Origin: Erodium maritimum
Taxonomy: Eukaryota; Streptophyta; Magnoliopsida; Geraniales; Geraniaceae
Assembly (NCBI GenBank): GCA_963921825.1
Contig: OY997590.1
Coordinates: forward strand, 43,417,039-43,481,038
Length of the DNA stretch: 64,000 nucleotides
Direction of reading: 5' to 3'
Numbering within the stretch: the first letter of the stretch is position 1; each line of letters starts with the position of its first letter. Position numbers and translations under genes: made by a program. The notes below the pieces were generated by a model. The model ran no database searches. It saw only the letters and a program-made list of their open reading frames with translations, and was not told the origin of the DNA. This document shows positions 30,414 to 42,594 of this stretch, piece after piece.

Positions 30414-33400
30414 TGTCATGCCCCAAATCCGGTATTGACCGGACCTAAGACGCGACTTAGTGAAAATTAAATAAAAACAAGTAAAAGTGATCTAAGAGAT
30501 GTAGGGGTTCAAAAGTTGCTCCAACATCCAACAGTAATAAAGTCAAGCGATTTAATACAAGTCACAAAATACAACGTACGTCTCTAATAAATAAAATAAA
30601 ACCACGACTCTCGCTAGCCCCAAGCTTCGCGATAGCCTCTACTCCAAATCAAAGCTAAGGCCTGCAGAAAACACGGTAAGGGGGTGAGCTTGACGCTCAG
30701 TAGGGAAAACCCACGGAAGTCATCTCAAAACAGGTTTACTAGAAAGCTATTCCACAAATTAAAGGTGATTAAGAAGTTTGATACCACGACGTGACACTTA
30801 AGACAATTAAAAGACAAAAACCCTTTTTTAACCGGACGTTCACCAAACCAACTGTACCAACGTTAACTCAACACCAACTACTATACCAAGGTCCACACCG
30901 CAGATAAAAATCCAAATGAACACCCAAGTACGTTTCCAAACTAACTTTTTAAAGATTAAAAGGAGAAGGCGACAACGAGAGCAAGTAATCCAAATTAAAC
31001 GACCTTCACTTTACTCGACCACAAACTATCCCGGAAATCCTAGTCCAGAATCCCCTCACTACCGACTCACGGATAACCACAAAGACGACGCTCCAATTTG
31101 CACGGAAGCCACACACATGAACTCATCAGCAAACAACAAAATCAAGTCATTAGCAATCACGCACAACTCATAATAGGGAAAACACCCATAGCCACACACA
31201 ACAACACTCATTCCAATTCAAGGTGATCTCAACACAATCAATACACACACTTGCACGGTCTCGGGAGCAACCCGCTCGGCCCGGCGTAGCCGCACGCAAC
31301 TTTCCCCTAACACACAGTCAGGAGAGGCGATCGACCTCATCGCGGAACACATCTCTTCGCGTAACACATCGCGGACACAACGTTTTATCGACACACGGAA
31401 GGCAGGGAAATCGCCTCTTCGTGCAACACATCGCGGACACATCGTTTTACCAACACACGGAAGGCAGGGAAATCGCCTCTTCGCGCAACACATCGCGGAC
31501 ACAGCGTTTTACCAACACATGGAAGGCAGGGAAATCGCCTCTTCGCGCAACACATCGCGGACACAGCGTTTTACCGACACACGGAAGGCAGGGAAATCGC
31601 CTCTTCGCGCAACACATCGCGGACACAGCGTTTTACCGACACACGGAAGGCAGGGAAATCGGCTCTTCGCGCAACACATCGCGGACATAGCGTTTTACCG
31701 ACACACGGAAGGCAAGGAAATCGACTTTCTCGGGTAACCACAGTACCACAGTCAGAATCACAATCACACTCACAGGTAACCACAATACCACAACCACAAT
31801 CACGATCACACTCACACATGGCACACTTGCCCAAAACATAGCAACACATGCTTTACCGAATATCACATATCATGCTTCTCAATTTACCAAACATAGCAAC
31901 ACATGCTTCTCCGAATATCACACATCATGCTTCTCAATTTACCAAACATAGCAACACATGCTTCACCGATTATCACACACTTACCATCAATTACCGTCAC
32001 CACACTCAACGTGGTAAACCCCACCGGCTTAACCGGTATCCAATCCCCAACATCCCCATATCAACAGATCATAGAAAACCGAAAATAACCACTCAATCAC
32101 TGATATGCATTACCAAGTTCAACTCTAACCGTTTCCATGTTCGTTATTTATTAACCGTTCAAACAACACAGAGCACGCAATCCAACACAATCAACAACCA
32201 ATCCTACAAGCACGACATGACCTGATTCTACCAGCACAACATACCAACACCTACGGCACGACATGGCTCATAGGTTGTTCGCATTTTATAAGGCTACTCT
32301 AGTCAATACCGTCCTATATGCATACTAGCTATTTATCCGGTTATTAGGTTTCCCTATATGCACTCTAGTATAACCGTAATAAAGCGGGTTTCGAGGTAAT
32401 CCCTACCTCAAGAAGAATCCACAGCTGCGTCTCCTAGCTGCTGACGTCCGGGTCTATCTCCGGTCTTCTCCACGATCGGGGTCCAAGCCTGGGTTTAACA
32501 AAAAGGGACGGTAATCAATCCCGGTCCAAACCGTAACAGTCCTCTACTTTTTGTTATCAGGTCAGTCCTTAAATGTCCGATTAGTCCAAGAATTTATCTG
32601 ATTTAAGTCCGAGTGATTAATTAATTATTTATTAAATTACTATTTAATTAACCTGATTTTAATTTAATTAAAATCTTTAAACTAGTTCGACCCGGATCCA
32701 GGCCCAACCTGGATTCAGAACCCAGAACCGGACCTGACCTAGAACCGGTCCGAACCCGGCCCCGACCCAGGTCCGGACCCGAGTCCAGACCCGGTCCAGG
32801 AACATGGGCATGGCCCGAATCCTGATCCGGCCCGAAGTCCAACTGGGCCCAAGGCCCACTTCAACTGCCCAGCCCAAAGCCCGCCTTGACCTCATCCGGC
32901 CCAAGCCCGAGTGCAGCTAGGGTTGCCTGCTCTGCCGCCGCCGACGGCGCCGCCAAAGAAAGAGGAAAGAGAGGTCGGGCGCTCGGGAACGATCTCCTCT
33001 CTCCCTCGCCGCTCTGGCGAACAAACTCCGGCAAACAGTGCCTTACGATGCTCAGGCCCTCACAACCTCACTCGAGCTCGGACGCACGGCGGCGCGATAG
33101 TGAGCGAGAGCGAGGGCTCGACGTGGATCTGGTCTGTTCTCTAGCGACCTGTAACACCGAGACTCACGACGGCGCACCAAAGCAAGGAGAGGAAGAGAGG
33201 GTTTCGGCCGTCTGGCGCGTGCGCGATTAACAGGCGGGGAAGGTCGAGGCTCACCGGCGAAGTCTCGCACGGTGCGATTTGGGCTCGGGGAAAAGCGGCG
33301 CGTTTTGGTCAGTCTTGTGGTCGGATTCGCAGAGCTCGGGACGGTGGCTCGCGAGAGGGTGAAGCAAAAGGAGAGGGTGGAGACGAGGGCGTGGCGTGGG

Positions 33401-33751
33401 TGGAGGAGGAGGATCGACGACGGGGTTTGGCTCCGGTACAACTCGAGAGAGAGGAGGCGAAGGAAAGGGAGAAGACGCATTCTGGGTAAGCGTGCATGGA
33501 TCTGAAGAGAAGGCGAAGCGACATTAGGGTTAGACACAAGGTTTTGGGCCCGAAGCACGTTGGGCCTGGCGTGCTGACTGGCTTGGTCCGGCTCGGCCCA
33601 AATTCTCTGGTCTGGGCTGGTCCAGGACTAGTCCCTCTCTAATTTTTTGTTTTTTTTAAAACGAACAACAATTAAATCCGACTTTCAACCTCGACATTTC
33701 CAACGAACAAACGTTAAATAACAAGACGTTTAAACCGGGGCGGTCTTTACA
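30414..33751 (-). mobile_element. Solo LTR E (Gypsy, related to A), minus orientation
   Basis: 3,338 bp whose plus-strand ends are TGTCATGCCCCAAATCCGG and GGCGGTCTTTACA; in element orientation it starts TGTAAAGACCGCC and ends GGATTTGGGGCATGACA, close to the ends of LTR A. The TSD is GGAGT (30409-30413 and 33752-33756). A GC-rich stretch (32690-33650) and a 62-bp minisatellite lie inside. ORFs within the GC-rich part have no recognised domain. Confidence 0.92.
31379..31735. repeat. 62-bp minisatellite in solo LTR E
   Basis: 5.7 units of exactly 62 bp starting at 31379, 31441, 31503, 31565, 31627 and 31689, with core CACACGGAAGGCAGGGAAAT and CTCTTCGCGCAACACATCGC. Units differ at a few positions only, so the expansion is recent. 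Confidence 0.95.
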
Positions 33752-34895
33752 GGAGTCCTCAGTTTATGTTATTACCTGATAATTGTTTTGCTTACCTAAC
33801 CAGTGCTATCTCGAGATCGATGATTTCAACACAATCTGATTTTGATGGAAACACCAGTCCTTTGTCGGAACAGGTCAAGAACCAGAGGTCGTTATCCATG
33901 TCCGACTCGGTTTTGCCGATTGATACGGGGTGGACTTGTGGGCACCTTCTTGATCCCCCTGGACAATCAGGACGACGGTCTGCCTACCTACGATAGGGTG
34001 TTCTCTTGGCCCAAGCCTTGTATCCGCCACCAGGTGGCCGTTTGTTGTGGACGTCGTCACGTGGGCCGCTACCGTGACCGCTCTCACAGGGACCGGAACT
34101 ACGAGCGCCGTACCATGGACTGAGTCTTCTCTACCTCTAAGCTGGTATCTTCTAAACAGATTAGTCTTAGCTTTTTCCCGAAACATCTTGTGCCTCCCGC
34201 TTCGGTCATTTATGAAGAGTTTTTGATTATCGGTCTTTCTGTCCCTCGGTGCCCTGTTTTTTCGCTAATCCCACTTGTAGTTACTTGCGATGCTAAGCAC
34301 GGAGGTTCCCTTCTCATTGAACTATCGGTAGGAATCTTGACCTTGACCCTAAACCTCGGAGGCCAAGGCCTAATGGGGACGGAAAATCCATTGGGACCCG
34401 AATCGAACGAGTCTTCCCAACACCTATGTCTCAGTGCAGCCCTTTGATGTGGATTCAGGTTCTCTGGAAAGACTATAGTCATCACATGGCGAGTCAAGAC
34501 AACCACCCGGCGTGGTTTTTAGCTTCTTGGCTAGGCGTTACTATGTGTATCTCCACCTGTTACTACTATTCTACGATTGTTTGTAGAATTGATTTTTATT
34601 TCTATCCGAGTGCGCCAGATCACCATCCTGATTGTCAGGAGAAGGACACCGTCCATTATCTTGAATTGCACCGATTTTCATCCCTAGAATCCTGTTCTCT
34701 TACTTTGATGTATGTCTTTGAATAAAAGAGTCGTAACCGCTTTATGAATGACTCAATTAACAAGAAATCAAGGGATAAATGCTACTTTCCAATACCTTAA
34801 TTCTTGTCTCATCATTCTTTAAGGAGAACAATATAGATACATGTACACGATCAATTCATGCAACTCTTTTTACCAACTATAACCAACATAAAAAG

Positions 34896-35760
34896 TTTTT
34901 TTTATAAAAAGAAAGGTCGAAAGACTAGACACCACGATTATAGAGGAGCTCCCGACAATGAAGCTTAAAGACCTAACCTTTAAAACCAAAGAGAAATAGT
35001 CCTCGAAAATAAAACTAAAAACGAGTACAAAACCAAAGAGAAAACAAAACTAATTGTTCGACTCCTTGACCCCCCGGACAGGGGCAGTAGATGACTTCAG
35101 AGCTGCATGATTCCTCATGGAGCGAGTTGTAGGCATAGTTTAAGTCACGGAACCCGAAGAATTATTCTTCTTAAAAACCCGACCCATAGGTAACGAGGGT
35201 TTTTTCAGGGCGTCTTTCCAAGGACTTCCCTAAACCTCGCCAAGCGAGATCGGGTCCTTCGGAACAATTTCTACAAATCTGGGGTCCTTGGAACAATTTC
35301 TACCAACAACTCAACCAATCTCGGTTCCCGAACCCAAAAGAGAAACTGGGCTTTTAACCACCACACCCAAGGCCTTAGTTGAATGGGCTTCACAAGAGCC
35401 CACCACAATGACGCTTGGGTTTGTGCCCACATGGGCTTGACTTGAGCCCAACCCTTTAGAAGCTGGACAAACAGCCGGAGTCGAAACGATGTCGCTCACT
35501 TCATTGTTCTCAAGAGACAGCCAGACAAACAGCCGCGATCGTAAAGTCATTAGCGCCTCATAAGGGATTGGATGTATCTTCTTCAATCGATTCTTCCCGA
35601 GAAATATGGGGGATTTGAAAATCCAAACTAGAACTTAAATCTAGAGAATCCGGGATAAACACATGAACCTTTACGATGCCCATCCAAAAACACAACGCCA
35701 AAATGTAAATGAAAGAGCATCTTCCGGAGTGCTCTATTTTGTTCTTCCAAGCCATACGCT
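34896..35760 (-). mobile_element. LINE-like retroposon fragment, minus strand (ORF1-like end plus tail)
   Basis: On the minus strand, frames from 35755 (FIPDSLDLSSSLDFQIPHIS, then ANPSVIVVG-like Gly/Ser-rich text) lead through stops to MPTTRSMRNHAALKSSTAPV and a stop at 35050-35052. A T-rich 3' UTR and an A8 tail follow (plus-strand T8 at 34896-34903). The layout, ORF1-like end joined to a tail, is that of the LINE fragments at 14997 and 20086. No TSD was identified. Confidence 0.5.
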
Positions 35761-37130
35761 GAATCTCTAGGACGAGCCATAGTTACATCAATAAACGAAT
35801 TTGCTTCACTAATATTAAATTTCTTCTTGTAACGGATTCATATAGACCACTTAATGTCTATATCTAGTAATACTCCAACATAACGGAATCTCAACAAGTG
35901 AGTCTTATCTCAAACGCAGGCTCAAAAGGCAAAAATAAATCCACACAAGAAAACTGAATGGTTAAGACAACTTACAATCAAGAAAACATAACATATTTCT
36001 ATCTCATGACGATAAATCTCTAAAACATTACAACTAACAATCAAGAAAATATATCTCAAATCATTTGTTACGCTTCAAACACCTTAAGGAAACTGAAAAA
36101 CACAACATAACAATGGGCTCACTGAATGGTTAAAAAAAATGGATTTTTATCAATTCTAAACTAGAACTTTATACCAACACAAGAGATAGAATTGCTAACA
36201 CATAATTTGAATCCAAAAAATATGATAACTAATGCAAGAGCTAGAAATCCATACATGAACATCCACAAACTAAAGTATGAATTAAATCCATACAATCCAT
36301 AGAATGATAACTATCATAAGGAACTCAACATCATACAATTAACATCACCTTTGTCTAATTAATCATAAACTCAAACATAAACTTTAAAGGAATTCATCTT
36401 ATACATAATACTCATGACCATGGATTTCATACAAGAGTCATGGAACCAAAATCAAACACAAACATTACATAAATCCGATTTCACAACAACTCTAGAGATA
36501 TGATAGAGATTAGAACTAGTATTGGGTTGAAATACTCAATCTAAACTACTCTAGCTTGCCAACTCACCATCTCCAAACTTGTCAAAGCGCCAACACATGA
36601 AAACAGAGGAGAATAACGTGGTAAGAGGCTTCATGGATATTTGAATCAACCTTGGATCTTCAAATCTATGTTTCTTAATGAAAGATCTTGCCTGAAGTTT
36701 GAAGAAAGGGCCAAGAGAGGCTCAAAATCTGACTTTGAACCCTAAATTTTATACATACCCGACTCGTTAATCGAGTGGACGTATGACTCGGTCGGATTAA
36801 GTCTCCAACTCGCTTGATCTAGTACAAGTCCACAATAATTGAGCTAAAATCAATACATGAGTAACTTGGATGAAAAGTAGTGTATGATGAGATGCTAATA
36901 GCCATGTATGATTGGACCGTTGTTAGGCTACGAAAATAAGGGATAATGAAGATAATCAATATATGTACCAAGACATGCACATAATGTACTCCGGAATCAA
37001 TGGCCACGATCGGTGGGCTTGTACAGGTTATGTGGCTTTTATAAAACTCTAACTAATGGGTAGTGGTGTTTTATTGAATGAGGCAATGAGCACTATGGAT
37101 GAGTTGGGAGTACAAATCAACACCACACCT
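35761..37130. other. AT-rich region without recognised gene
   Basis: About 1.4 kb of stop-rich sequence on both strands. I see no gene, LTR end or MITE. Confidence 0.5.
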
Positions 37131-37460
37131 ATAGTATTATGTCAGGAAGCCAACCAAAAGAGAACCTGAACGACGACATCGAGATGTAGCAGCAGCACCA
37201 AAGACCAGTCAGCGCGCCATACTAGCAGAGTCAGTTACGCGTCGTGTCTGGCCGTTAGAGGTCAAGAGTTTGTTACGTTGATGTTTCCATGTAAGAGCTG
37301 TAGAATAAAAGCTCCGAGTCAGCACGCCATTTCTTCATCTTCTTCATTCTAGCATTTGCAGAGAACTTGTAGAGAGAGAACGACAGCGACCTTGGCAACT
37401 AAGAAACCAGAACCGTCTGTAATCTTCTCGAGTTCATCAGTAAAGCTTCAATCTCTTCTT
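37130..37460 (+). repeat. Possible fragment of a short Gypsy-type LTR
   Basis: The order of GTCAGTTACGC, a TTCTTCATCTTCTTCATT stretch, GAGAGAGAACG and CTCGAG.. resembles the short LTR at 61328-61576 (GTCAGTTACGCC, CATCTTCTTCATT, GAGAGAGAGC). It abuts Copia RT sequence at about 37463, giving a chimeric frame (37356-37784). No TSD found. Confidence 0.35.
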
Positions 37461-37462
37461 AT

Positions 37463-37701
37463 CATCGATAAAGGTTTTGACGACCCGAAGAATAAGGGAA
37501 AGATTTATAAGTTGTTGAAATCCATTTATGGATTGAAACAAACTTCTCAGAGTTGGATCCTTCGTTTTGATGAAGTTGTAATTGGATTTGGCTTAATCAA
37601 GAATGAGGATGAATCTCGCGTTTATAAGAAGGCTAGTGGGAGCAAGATTACTATTTGGTTCTCATTGAAAATGACATCCCGACCTTGCAGGAGACTAAAG
37701 T
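37463..37701 (+). pseudogene. Copia reverse transcriptase fragment
   Basis: Encodes GFDDPKNKGKIYKLLKSIYG, LKQTSQSWILRFDEVVIGFG and KNEDESRVYKK, the central RT blocks of plant Copia. A 1-bp loss near 37655 shifts the frame. The stretch that should hold the catalytic YVDD box instead reads VLIENDIP (about 37658-37680), as in the inner Copia. It ends at the D insertion. Confidence 0.85.
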
Positions 37702-38479
37702 TGAAAGAACCACTCCCAGTCAACGCCAGTCAAATCTACGAAAAACAGGAAAATTTAAAAAATTTAAGACAGACACTTAATTGAACCTAAAATTGACCCC
37801 GAGGGTCATACCGGACTTAAGTTGACCCCGATATCGACCAAAGTGAGTTCCGGGGGACTCAGGGCAACTTTCTGACCAATTTGGGAAATGTTGACTTTTC
37901 GCTGGAAAAGTCAACCGAGCGACGTTTTGGTCCATTCGAGGACCGTTTTGGATCCAAAAAGCTTAGCCGTCGTCGCAGCGGTCTCAGTTGAGCCGTTTCC
38001 TTGTAGCCCGTGAAGTTTCGTAATTTCTTGGAAAAAGTGCCCGTTCGGGGCCCGAAACGTCCAAATTTCGCGAATCTGATTGGAAAATATCTAGAAGATT
38101 TTCCAAAAAGGTGTGCACTTGCCACTTGTCAAACAAGTGGTGGTGTTAGGTTTTTGGGGAAAAACAAGATGAGTACAAGGGGGGGGGGGGTCGGCCAACA
38201 CTTAAAGAAATAGAAAAAAAAAGAGAAGAAGCTAGTTTTTAGAGAGAGAAGGAGAAGGAGAAAAGGAGAGAAAAGAGAAGAATTTGGCTAGGGTTTTACC
38301 TTTCCTCGATCATCAAACCGTTGGATCGTCTCAAAGATAGAAGAATCGAACTCCCATCGACATTCTCTACGGTGAGCATCTAACCAAATTTCGATTTGTC
38401 AAGTTTGAAATGGGTTGAATATGGATGAGTTGAGGTGTGGGGTTTGTTGGAGGTGTTTTGGAGCGAAGAGATGACCGTT

Positions 38480-38600
38480 TTCCGGTGACCGGAGGCTCGG
38501 GGGGAGCTCCGGCCACCGTGCACGGTGGCTGGCCGGCCATGGGGTGGCTGGCCGGAGCTAGGACCGGCCACCACCATGGTGGCCCGGCCCTAGCCACCCA
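38480..38600. repeat. GC-rich block with short perfect palindromes, specific to LTR D
   Basis: Contains CCACCGTGCACGGTGG and CCACCATGGTGG among GGCCGG-rich sequence. It is absent from the B and C LTRs at the corresponding place, so it is an insertion or replacement. Confidence 0.6.
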
Positions 38601-39394
38601 CGGACAAAGAGGTTTGGGTGGGGCCCACGTGCTCGGGTGTTCGGGTGGTTTAGGACGTTCCCCGAGTCATTAATCTACACCCGGATCGAAATTTGGAATT
38701 AAATTGTGAAAGTTGTAATTGACGGTTTTAGAAACTTTAAACGCAAATTAGATTTCTCGGAAGTCGGAAATCGATTCCGTCGAGTGCATAGGAACACTTG
38801 AATTATTCTAAGACCGTAGAAACGAAAACGGGAATTTTCGGAGCCCCGGAAGGACGTTTTCAAAACCCGGGCAGATTCGCCATGTCGGGCGAATCGGGCT
38901 TTTCCGGGTCCATTATCGACAATGTCGAGTAATTGGGAAGTTTGGAGTGATCGACATTTTCGGGGTTACTTTTGGGCGTCAAGTTTATTAAAATTCAGTT
39001 TATGCCTGCAAGCTTAAAAGTATTTGAAATTGTGTTCTTATTAGATCGTGCCGCGGACAGAGGAAAGGGAAAGCTAGGCGAGTGATCGAGATCACGCCAG
39101 AGCTTGAGTGTGAGCTTATGGAGAAAGCATACGAGGTAGGGAAAAGTAGCCGGATCTCGGCCCTGATTAGGGAAAGTTAACAGTAGAAATGCATGTGACA
39201 CCGGGGTGTCGTGGGTTAAGTAAGTTTATCGAATATTAGAAAGGCAGGCGACACCGGGTGGTGTCGTATGATACGGGAACGTATCGAACAATAGAAACGC
39301 ATGTGACACTTAGTAGTGTCGTAGGAGCAGTGAACTTTCGATAGTAGAATTACTGGAGGCATTTGTTTATGCCCGGAGGTTGATTGTTTAGTTT

Positions 39395-39830
39395 GTGTCT
39401 TGGGTAGCCATGAAAGCCCGTACTTTACTATTTGTGTCTTGGGTGGCCATGAGAGCCCGTGTTTTATTGTTGGTGTCTTGGGTGGCCATGAGTGCCCGTG
39501 GGGTTGTTGAACCCGTGTTTTATTGTTGGTGTCTTGGGTGGCCATGAGTGCCCGTGGGGTTGTTGAACCCGTGTTATTTTATTGTTGGTGTCTTGGGTGG
39601 CCATGAGTGCCCGTGGGGTTGTTGAACCCGTGTTATTTTATTGTTGGTGTCTTGGGTGGCCATGAGTGCCCGTGGGGTTGTTGAACCCGTGTTATTTTAT
39701 TGTTGGTGTCTTGGGTGGCCATGAGTGCCCATGGGGTTGTTGAACCCGTGTTTTACTGTTGGAGTCTTGGGTGGCCATGAGTGCCTGTGGGGTTGTTGAA
39801 CCTGTGTTGTTGCTGTTGTTGACTTTGGTT
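39395..39830 (+). repeat. Minisatellite in solo LTR D
   Basis: About seven units of 57-61 bp with GGTGGCCATGAGTGCCCGTG and GTTGTTGAACCCGTG, the family array of the B/C/D LTRs. Four consecutive units share an extra TATT, showing local amplification. Confidence 0.88.
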
Positions 39831-40733
39831 GTGGACAGTCTCTGCCCGAGGTTGGGGGCCCGCCTGACAAGAAAGGGGTCCCGTGGTTCGCACGCGTGTG
39901 CATTGTTCAGACGAGGTTGGGGGCCCACCTGACAAGAAAGGGGTCATGGGGCCACGTGTCGTGGGGCTTGGCCCGCCTTCCGGGTTAACCACCGGAAAAG
40001 GGGTGCATTCATCGGCGATGGAGGGTTGCTCCCCTTTCGACTAGCTATCGGAAAAGTAGCTCTGTATATATCGCTAACAGGTCGACCGCCTGGCCCGACA
40101 GAGACCAGGGGAAGTTGCGTGGGCAAGGCTCAAGCCCAGCCGGTTGGCAACCGGTACTAAGCAGCTGGAGTGCGATCCTTTGTGATGTTCTTTGGTGTGC
40201 GATCCTTTGTGATCTTGGGTGTTGCGTGGTTGTCTTGGTGTCCTTGGTGGAGGTCGTAACCGCTGTGTCGGGTCTACATTACGTGTCCGAGTATTAAGTC
40301 GGTTGAGGAAGGTAACAGTTTGTGTGTCAGTCGGGTTACTTGAGTTTGGGGATAGTAGTCCCCGATGTTGGGTTTGTTGTTGGTGTTACTGGCATTGTCT
40401 GCTAAGTATGTCGTAGTCAGTCTGTTATCCGTGGTGGTGAGCGAACGCTCACCCCTAGCTGCTTTTCCTACAGGTACTGGTCGCGGGACGGACTAGGTGA
40501 GCTTCCGAAGCTTGAAGAGCTAGGAGCGGGAGTCCGGGTTTACTTTTGAGTCTAGCGACGTACGCCTTGTATATTGTCCGCTTGCTGGGACGTACTTTTG
40601 AGTTGTAAATAATTATTTTGTTTAAGTAAGTGGTGGTTTTAAAGTGATTTATTTAAAAGGTTTGAAAATGTTTTATTGTCTTAAATGTTCGCATTCCGGG
40701 TTCGGTTCTACTAAATTTGGGGCGTGACAAAAG

Positions 40734-42414
40734 TCTTGGGTCTCGAGGTAGGGTTGGAGATGAGACAACTCGCAGCGGAAAATCAATGAAAACCAAGAGA
40801 CGACCATGAAACAACTAACAAATAATGGATTCACAAGAGAAAAATTCAGCACTATTTCTTAGCAAAACAAGAACACCGGTTAACAAATGATTGGCTTGAG
40901 TCTCCAAGGCGCCTACGCATCCACCTGGGAATCAAAGCCACGTAGTTCTTCTCTTTGAGGACTCAAGAACACAAAAATGGAGGTGGAAACTAGCCAAACC
41001 CGAAATGGTAGGAGGAGGGAGAGAAAAAAGTTGATTCCCATTTGTGTCTTGTGTTTGTTATATTGAAAAAAGATGACTTAAACAAAACAAACCCCATACT
41101 TGTCCAACTAAAGGCATGAGACAAGCATGGTGACAAGTAAGGTGTAAATAGGGTAAAGTATGGCAAGACAAGATTGGGTTAGGTGGTGAATCACCAACAC
41201 CTTAATCCTTGTCTTGCTTACTTAGTACTAATTAATCAAGGCTTGATTAATTAGTTCCATGGGCCTTGGTTGCATGGGCCTTTCATGGGCCTCTTGGAAC
41301 ATGGCCCGTGGTCATTTCCAACGAGGTCCCGCGATTCACTCATCGCATCCAAGCTTTCCATGTCGGAAATGTCCAACATTATCCGACGCGATCAATCCCG
41401 AGACTCCAAGCCTTGTCTTGATCCGTAAAGTCCTATTCATATACGGGCACATGACCCGAAACCCAGTTTTGGTCATGTCCCGAGACAACTCCCTTTTGGC
41501 CATTCTCCATAAATGTGTCAATGAATTTCACCCTCTGGTGTGACCCTTAGGTTCATGCATGTCTATAGATCAACAAAAAAACCCATTTTCCTTGATCCTA
41601 TTTAAGTGGCAACTAACGAGACTTTAGTATTCCTGACATTGCATAACGAATCGACCCTGTCGATTCTATTCTTTCCGTCGTCCCTGTCATTATCCTTTTA
41701 TCTGCGATATCCTGACTGATATAAGGCATAGAGCCGTCATCCTTATTATTCTCAATCACTGTTCCTTCATATGTGAGATGACTGAATATATGATACCCAG
41801 TATCATGTGCATGGCCATGCTATTCTTTCAGTCACTCTCGATCAAGCGGCCGAGAACCGATATCTTTCCAATACCGTAGTATGAGGGATAAATCTCTTAG
41901 CCGTCTTTCGTGTCACTCATGCAGTCCGTCCCCAAGCCAATCCTGGCCGTTATGGAAGCCCTGTTACGGACAACGTTAGGCTCAGGTCATACTCAGTTGT
42001 TTAGTGCATAGCGATCACAAAGACTCCTTGGTCTAAGGATACATGACAAGCTACGACAATGAATATGTTCATGACTTGATCTATGGCACATATGCATGTC
42101 GGTTCATCCAATATCATGTCCCACATGATATCTATGATCAGACTCCGGAATCCCATTCCAATGACTAACAGAACGTAAGCCATAAAGAGCCATATTTCAT
42201 ACCAGTCGCTTCTAGTGAAGCTTTATTGACTAGGGACCCATCTAGTGTGATCTATCTCGATCTATAGTTCTATTCGCATTGTGGGCATAGATCAGAGCAC
42301 ACATCGATAAAATACTCCAACACATAAGTAATATAAATCCGCTTTAATTTTATTTCTAACGATGATATATACATTTAGACATTTAGGATTGAACTACGGG
42401 CACTAAAACTAACA
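40734..42414 (-). repeat. Copia LTR, outer (3') copy
   Basis: 1,681 bp. On the plus strand it runs from TCTTGGGTCTCGAGG (TGTTGGGTC in the other copy, so its terminal CA is mutated) to CACTAAAACTAACA. It aligns with 49003-50674 throughout. Confidence 0.9.
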
Positions 42415-42421
42415 ATCTCCC

Positions 42422-42444
42422 GTTTCGCTTATCAAAAAAAAAAG
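42422..42444 (+). mobile_element. Micro-insertion resembling a LINE 3' terminus, copy 1
   Basis: GTTTCGCTTATC followed by A10, flanked by ACTAACAATCTCCC on both sides (42408-42421 and 42445-42458). The insert resembles the LINE tail at 14979-14997 (GTTTTCGCTGATA plus A run). I interpret it as an extreme 5'-truncated LINE insertion at the LTR/PPT border. Confidence 0.6.
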
Positions 42445-42594
42445 ACTAACAATCTCCCACTTGCCCTAGTTCCAATCTAAACTCCAATATGTCCCCATCG
42501 ACTTTACATTTCTAACATGTTTAGGCAGCGACACTACCTTAGTCAAAGGGTTGGCTATGTTATCATCTGTTGCAATATAGGTTATCTTCACTTC

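Larger units (their letters stand above)
29603..34740 (+). pseudogene. Unrecognised decayed coding-like sequence, split by solo LTR E
   Basis: A 233-codon frame at 29603-30304 is Ser/Thr/Pro-rich and lacks a known domain. In another frame, 30240-30413 encodes NADDFQGPAIGITDEAFLES and more; this frame continues after LTR E from 33757 to 33996 (TAG) if E is removed with one GGAGT copy. That continuity suggests coding sequence before E arrived. Further diverged sequence runs to about 34740, ending near a GAATAAAA. It could be LINE ORF1 or a host gene; I cannot decide. Confidence 0.35.
37702..40729 (+). mobile_element. Solo LTR D (same Gypsy family as B and C)
   Basis: 3,028 bp from TGAAAGAACCACTCCC (start slightly mutated) to TTGGGGCGTGACA, with 5-bp TSD AAAGT (37697-37701 and 40730-40734). 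The duplicated AAAGT is made of AAAG from the outer Copia target and the first T of the inner Copia LTR, so D inserted across that junction and is the youngest of the three. Confidence 0.92.

Noticed and set aside
31223-31690. 155-aa ORF with repeated RNTSRTQRF units
   Set aside because: Translation of the 62-bp minisatellite in LTR E.
33052-33558. 168-aa minus-strand ORF in GC-rich sequence
   Set aside because: Inside solo LTR E; low-complexity Arg/Ser/Pro composition due to high GC, no recognised motif.
41259-41543. 94-aa ORF repeated at 42815-43057 and 49534-49818, starting MGLG..
   Set aside because: Lies inside Copia LTRs, antisense to the element; its recurrence follows LTR copy number, not protein conservation.
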